Positions 55,501 to 57,521 of a stretch of DNA of 57,521 nt are shown piece after piece. Positions within the stretch are counted from its first letter, which is position 1; the number at the start of each line of letters is the position of its first letter. The notes beneath the pieces are model-generated. The model had not been told where the DNA came from. It was given only the letters and a program-made list of their open reading frames with translations, and did no database searches. The stretch comes from Crocosphaera sp. (GTDB lineage Bacteria > Cyanobacteriota > Cyanobacteriia > Cyanobacteriales > Microcystaceae): NCBI RefSeq assembly GCF_030064895.1, contig NZ_JASJEB010000045.1, forward strand, positions 1 to 57,521, given 5' to 3'. The translations under genes and the position numbers were made by a program.

Positions 55501-56913
55501 ATCAAACCAGGTTGTTTTTCCCAATTTTTGTAATGATTCATTTAATTGACGCGCAAAGTCAGAGTTATTTCTAGAATAGGAAATAAATACTTCTAAGGAT
55601 GATTCGTTTGGGTTTTGACGACTGGCTTTAATAAACTCAATTTGTAGAGGTAAGGGAGCATATTGTTTTTTGTTTAGGGCAATTTTTAGCCAATGTTCAT
55701 AATATTGAAGATTATGACCTCGTAGTAAAAGACTGGGATTATAATTTTGTCTTTGCCATTTTAAGGCTTTGACTAATAGGGTTTTATGTTGCTGGCAATA
55801 AGTTGCATCATCTTTGATTATTTTTAGTAATTTATCTCTACCCAGACTATATTTTTCTGCATTTTTATAGTCTGTTAAATCAATATATTGTAGGTTGCTA
55901 ATCTCAGGTGGAAGATTTCTAATATCGATATTTTCAACTAAAATAGGGATGATTCTTTTGTTAAGTTTAAGTGCATAATCTATTTCTTGCTGACAATATT
56001 TTGATTGTAGAGATTGTGAAGAAATTAAGTAAATAATATTATCTGCTTCCTCGATACCTTTATTGATTTCATCTTGGAAGGTTGTTCCTGTCTCAATATC
56101 AAGTTTAGCTAACCATATAGTTAAACATTCTCTCCGCAGAGTTCTATTAATTTTATCGGTAATTTCTTCATCTTTTTCTCCATGAGCAATAAAAACATCA
56201 CTCATTAAATTATTACCATTTTGGATACTTTCTGTAATAAATTCACACTGTAAATCTGTGGGAACACAAGGAGGTTGTTCTTCTATAAATCTCTTTTTCA
56301 ACCACCGTTCTGCTTGGCGACTTTGTTGTTCAATTAATAAATAATTACTCCGTCTCTGATTATTTTCCCACTCTAAAGACTGAACTAAATATCGAGTATG
56401 TTGTTCTACATAATCTCTATTTTTTTCTATGGTTTTAACTAAATCTTTCAATGAATTTTCAAAATTATAGATATCTTCTTGAAAATAAACCCAATTAATT
56501 TTACTAATTTCTGGGTGCATATTATCATAGCTTGAATGTAATCCTCGCTGTTGATCTTCTTGCCATTGAATTTCTGTTTTACTAGGATTCCTTTCTTGCC
56601 AAGTTTCCCAAGAAATTGTTTCAACATGAAGCAAAGGAATTATCCGCTTATTATATTTTAATGCCCATTTAATTTCCTTTAAACAATAAGGAGAATTAAC
56701 GGAATGAGGGGAAATAATAAACACAAAATTATCAGACTTTTCAATTCCCTCATTAATTTGTTCCTGAAAATCAACCGCCAAAGGAATATCATTTTGATCA
56801 AACCAAGCCAGAATATTTTCTGCTTTTAAACTCTCATAAAGCTTGATGGCAAAGTCCTTACTATCTGCTCTACCATAAGAAATAAAAATATCAAAATTTT
56901 TCTGTTGATTCAT
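52531..56913 (-). CDS. Triple-TIR, single-TM, 14-repeat WD40 protein
   Basis: 1460 residues. Three TIR domains (about 6-165, 238-370, 440-570) each start IFISYG/VFIAHG/VFISYS and keep the Glu of the helix following the 'SxYC' motif (E80, E310, E512), the position of the catalytic Glu in NADase-type TIRs. Each is followed by the same helical linker of about 65 residues (a 'W' then 'LL' then 'WLK' then 'LQxEFI' pattern). A Lys/Glu coiled coil (635-670) leads to a TM helix (677-694) and an 'LDALVKALKA' helix region seen in cyanobacterial STAND-WD40 proteins. Fourteen WD40 repeats (about 760-1440) make two seven-bladed propellers. Five inter-blade loops carry Cys pairs ('GC...NDNC.GH'). Likely a sensor with signalling or NAD-cleaving output. 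Confidence 0.88.
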   Translation of the reverse strand: MNQQKNFDIFISYGRADSKDFAIKLYESLKAENILAWFDQNDIPLAVDFQEQINEGIEKSDNFVFIISPHSVNSPYCLKEIKWALKYNKRIIPLLHVETISWETWQERNPSKTEIQWQEDQQRGLHSSYDNMHPEISKINWVYFQEDIYNFENSLKDLVKTIEKNRDYVEQHTRYLVQSLEWENNQRRSNYLLIEQQSRQAERWLKKRFIEEQPPCVPTDLQCEFITESIQNGNNLMSDVFIAHGEKDEEITDKINRTLRRECLTIWLAKLDIETGTTFQDEINKGIEEADNIIYLISSQSLQSKYCQQEIDYALKLNKRIIPILVENIDIRNLPPEISNLQYIDLTDYKNAEKYSLGRDKLLKIIKDDATYCQQHKTLLVKALKWQRQNYNPSLLLRGHNLQYYEHWLKIALNKKQYAPLPLQIEFIKASRQNPNESSLEVFISYSRNNSDFARQLNESLQKLGKTTWFDQESIPPGFDFQQEIYEGIENSDNFIFIISPDSINSPYCDDEVEYAHSLNKRIITILYQPVSSQNLNPILAKIQWIDFQKYGGDFNANFPEVVRTIHSDREYVHLHTKCLQRAREWQQTNQNPDRLLRVDELAIAKNWLKKGEENNKQPPATVLQQEFIEASQKALDAEITAEKERQAEILRLQKERTQAAEAKLQQEKKSFRRQSFLLGVVSILLAVAAVAGHNAIRQSRQAAINELEAIHESSLALFASNNKLDALVKALKAWQKFKQLGYSSPDLKRQLQHALRQAVYQVKEYNRLLDHQGAVNGVAFSPNSDLIASASSDNTVKLWARNGRLLTTLGQPDSKTTHQGVVTKVTFSSDGQFLVSASEDKSIKIWRKHQENNYHLLQTIEGCKIQNDNNNCPGHFAGVKDIVISPDNQIIASSSADHSIKLWQNDNQGSFQISQTISGCKVDNDNCLGHSDEVNGIAFNHNGMILVSGSEDQTIKIWQKDDRGKYQLLKTIEGCEVNNDNCPGHQDDINAVVFSPDGKFIASASQDKTVKLWKSDGTLMRTFRGHLDEVETVVFSPDGHKIASGSRDHVLKLWRLDGTWLTNLYGHHGEIHNLAFSPDGKIIASASRDATIKLWKLNHPLLTTFYGHNSRVYDVAFSPDDKMIASASRDGTIKLWNTQGILLNTLIGHQREVEQVTFSPDGQMIASASWDNTVQLWKKDDQTENDHDFKLFKTLDSCRRHPYTHRCPGHRDQVHGITFSPDGQKIVSLSKDRTAKVWSREGKLLKTFVIEKGTQVSDVTFSKDGQILVISRDNIVDLRERQWKDIYQRFEILDGCETDDSNCQGHTNTVEGVAISPDGQMIVSASRDHTLKLWNLQGELLETLHGHSGEVQGVAFSPNGQVIASASRDGSVKLWDTQGKLLTTLNGHSAEVYAVEFSSDGKMLASASADHTVILWQLDRVVDFDQVLQAGCRWTHNYLKYQRPEDETLTICNGVSSSN

Positions 56914-57447
56914 TGAACAATTATCATAACTAAGTTAAACAATTTCTTTAATTATAACAAATACAATTTTATAACTTATAGATTCTTAATTAAAATATTA
57001 AATAAGTAGATACATAAGATAAATATACAATTATTTTGATTGAATTTTATCAACAATTAAATATATTTTATTAACACTATGTCCTGTATTAACAATTGTT
57101 TTTTTCTGAGAAGTAAATATTATTATGTACCTATAAATATATTCTCATAGGAATTTAACAATGTGTTTTATCCTCCCCCTAATTCTTTTATAACCGAAAT
57201 ATTGATATATCGAATTGTTTAAATGTTATCCATTGATACGGAATAGTCGAAACCTAGCTTGTACTATAGATTTAAGGGAACTTAGAAAAAATTTTTTCGT
57301 CTGGAATGCTTAGTTTAAAATTTTATGTTACAATTTGTAACGAACAAGGAACCAAGAGTAAAGCAGTGAGGAAACTAGAGCTATAGACGAAAAAACACTC
57401 ATTATACCGATCCGATGTTATTTTATTAAATTTTTGGGGGTGAACCC
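56914..57447. other. 534-bp AT-rich intergenic region
   Basis: No gene is seen. It holds the upstream region of the TIR-WD40 gene and the leader of a frame that starts at 57448. Long A/T runs; no clear repeats or RNA gene. Confidence 0.5.
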
Positions 57448-57521
57448 ATGCAAAGCTCATTAACAATTTTAAAGTATTTTTTAGTTATTTTAGACTTTAT
57501 AGAATTTTTAGCTACACCCTT
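57448..57521 (+). CDS. Start of an unidentified ORF, cut by the window edge
   Basis: An ATG seven bases after GGGGGTG opens a frame that stays open for 24 codons to the end of the window. The visible residues are hydrophobic (SLTILKYFLVILDFIEFL), suggesting a TM helix or signal anchor. Too short for assignment. Confidence 0.35.
   Translation, partial: MQSSLTILKYFLVILDFIEFLATP

Noticed and set aside
1-57521. CRISPR array
   Set aside because: No series of regularly spaced repeats of 20-40 bp was seen; the short tandem arrays are heptamer or G-rich repeats without spacers.

Overview
The window looks like chromosome of a unicellular, nitrogen-fixing-type cyanobacterium of the Crocosphaera/Cyanothece group. 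Evidence: AT-rich DNA with many HIP1 octamers (GCGATCGC), cyanobacterial or plastid marker genes (ftrV, rpaB/ycf27, sasA, PSRP-3/ycf65, a Tab2-family gene), several cyanobacteria-restricted unknown families, short heptamer repeats and many miniature inverted-repeat elements. The genus is an inference from gene content, not from a database comparison.

Layout. 1-2.2 kb: a G-rich miniature element, a nucleoside-phosphorylase-family gene and futC (iron ABC ATPase). 2.3-12.5 kb: a complete chemosensory locus, all on the + strand: receiver protein, double-CheW protein, CHASE3 receptor (MCP), CheA-receiver hybrid kinase, a stand-alone CheB-type receiver, CheB methylesterase and a CheR-TPR methyltransferase. 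The composition resembles the 'alternative cellular function' (Wsp/Frz-like) systems more than the usual cyanobacterial tax/pil loci, which generally lack CheB/CheR. The locus carries a tandem-duplication scar (2364-2562 versus 3391-3606) and a dead AbrB/MazE-like antitoxin fragment. 12.8-24.8 kb: housekeeping genes (Lon-N protein, pheA, tRNA-His, asnB, ftrV, glycosyltransferase, rpaB, radA, cysH, DedA) plus an unusual membrane sensor fused through a long coiled coil to a HicA-like RNase-toxin domain (16112-17818).

25.2-31.9 kb: a three-gene membrane cluster of unknown function, pth, PSRP-3, a GH57 branching enzyme, sasA and a conserved unknown. 31.9-36.2 kb: a TnpB-only IS200/IS605-type element with intact catalytic residues, an MscS-type TM-repeat protein, YbaB, and an ORF-less relic of a second IS605-type element that keeps what looks like its guide-RNA/right-end structure. 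36.2-46 kb: hemC, Tab2, an Ap4A-phosphorylase-like gene, an operon of GNAT, solute-binding lipoprotein and MscS channel, a DUF1400/alpha-beta hydrolase, a DUF3611 protein and a second MscS channel. 46-52 kb: small secreted or membrane proteins, DUF1269, a DUF1576 transporter-like protein with internal duplication, and a membrane Fe-S protein fused to EF-hands, which is flanked by two direct copies of a G-rich miniature element. 52.5-56.9 kb: a 1460-residue protein with three TIR domains, one TM helix and 14 WD40 repeats.

The strongest candidates for under-described biology are the membrane sensor-coiled-coil-HicA fusion, the triple-TIR/WD40 protein with Cys-pair loop insertions, and the family of small inverted-repeat elements that carry G-quadruplex-like tracts. 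All functional statements come from reading motifs; no searches were run.
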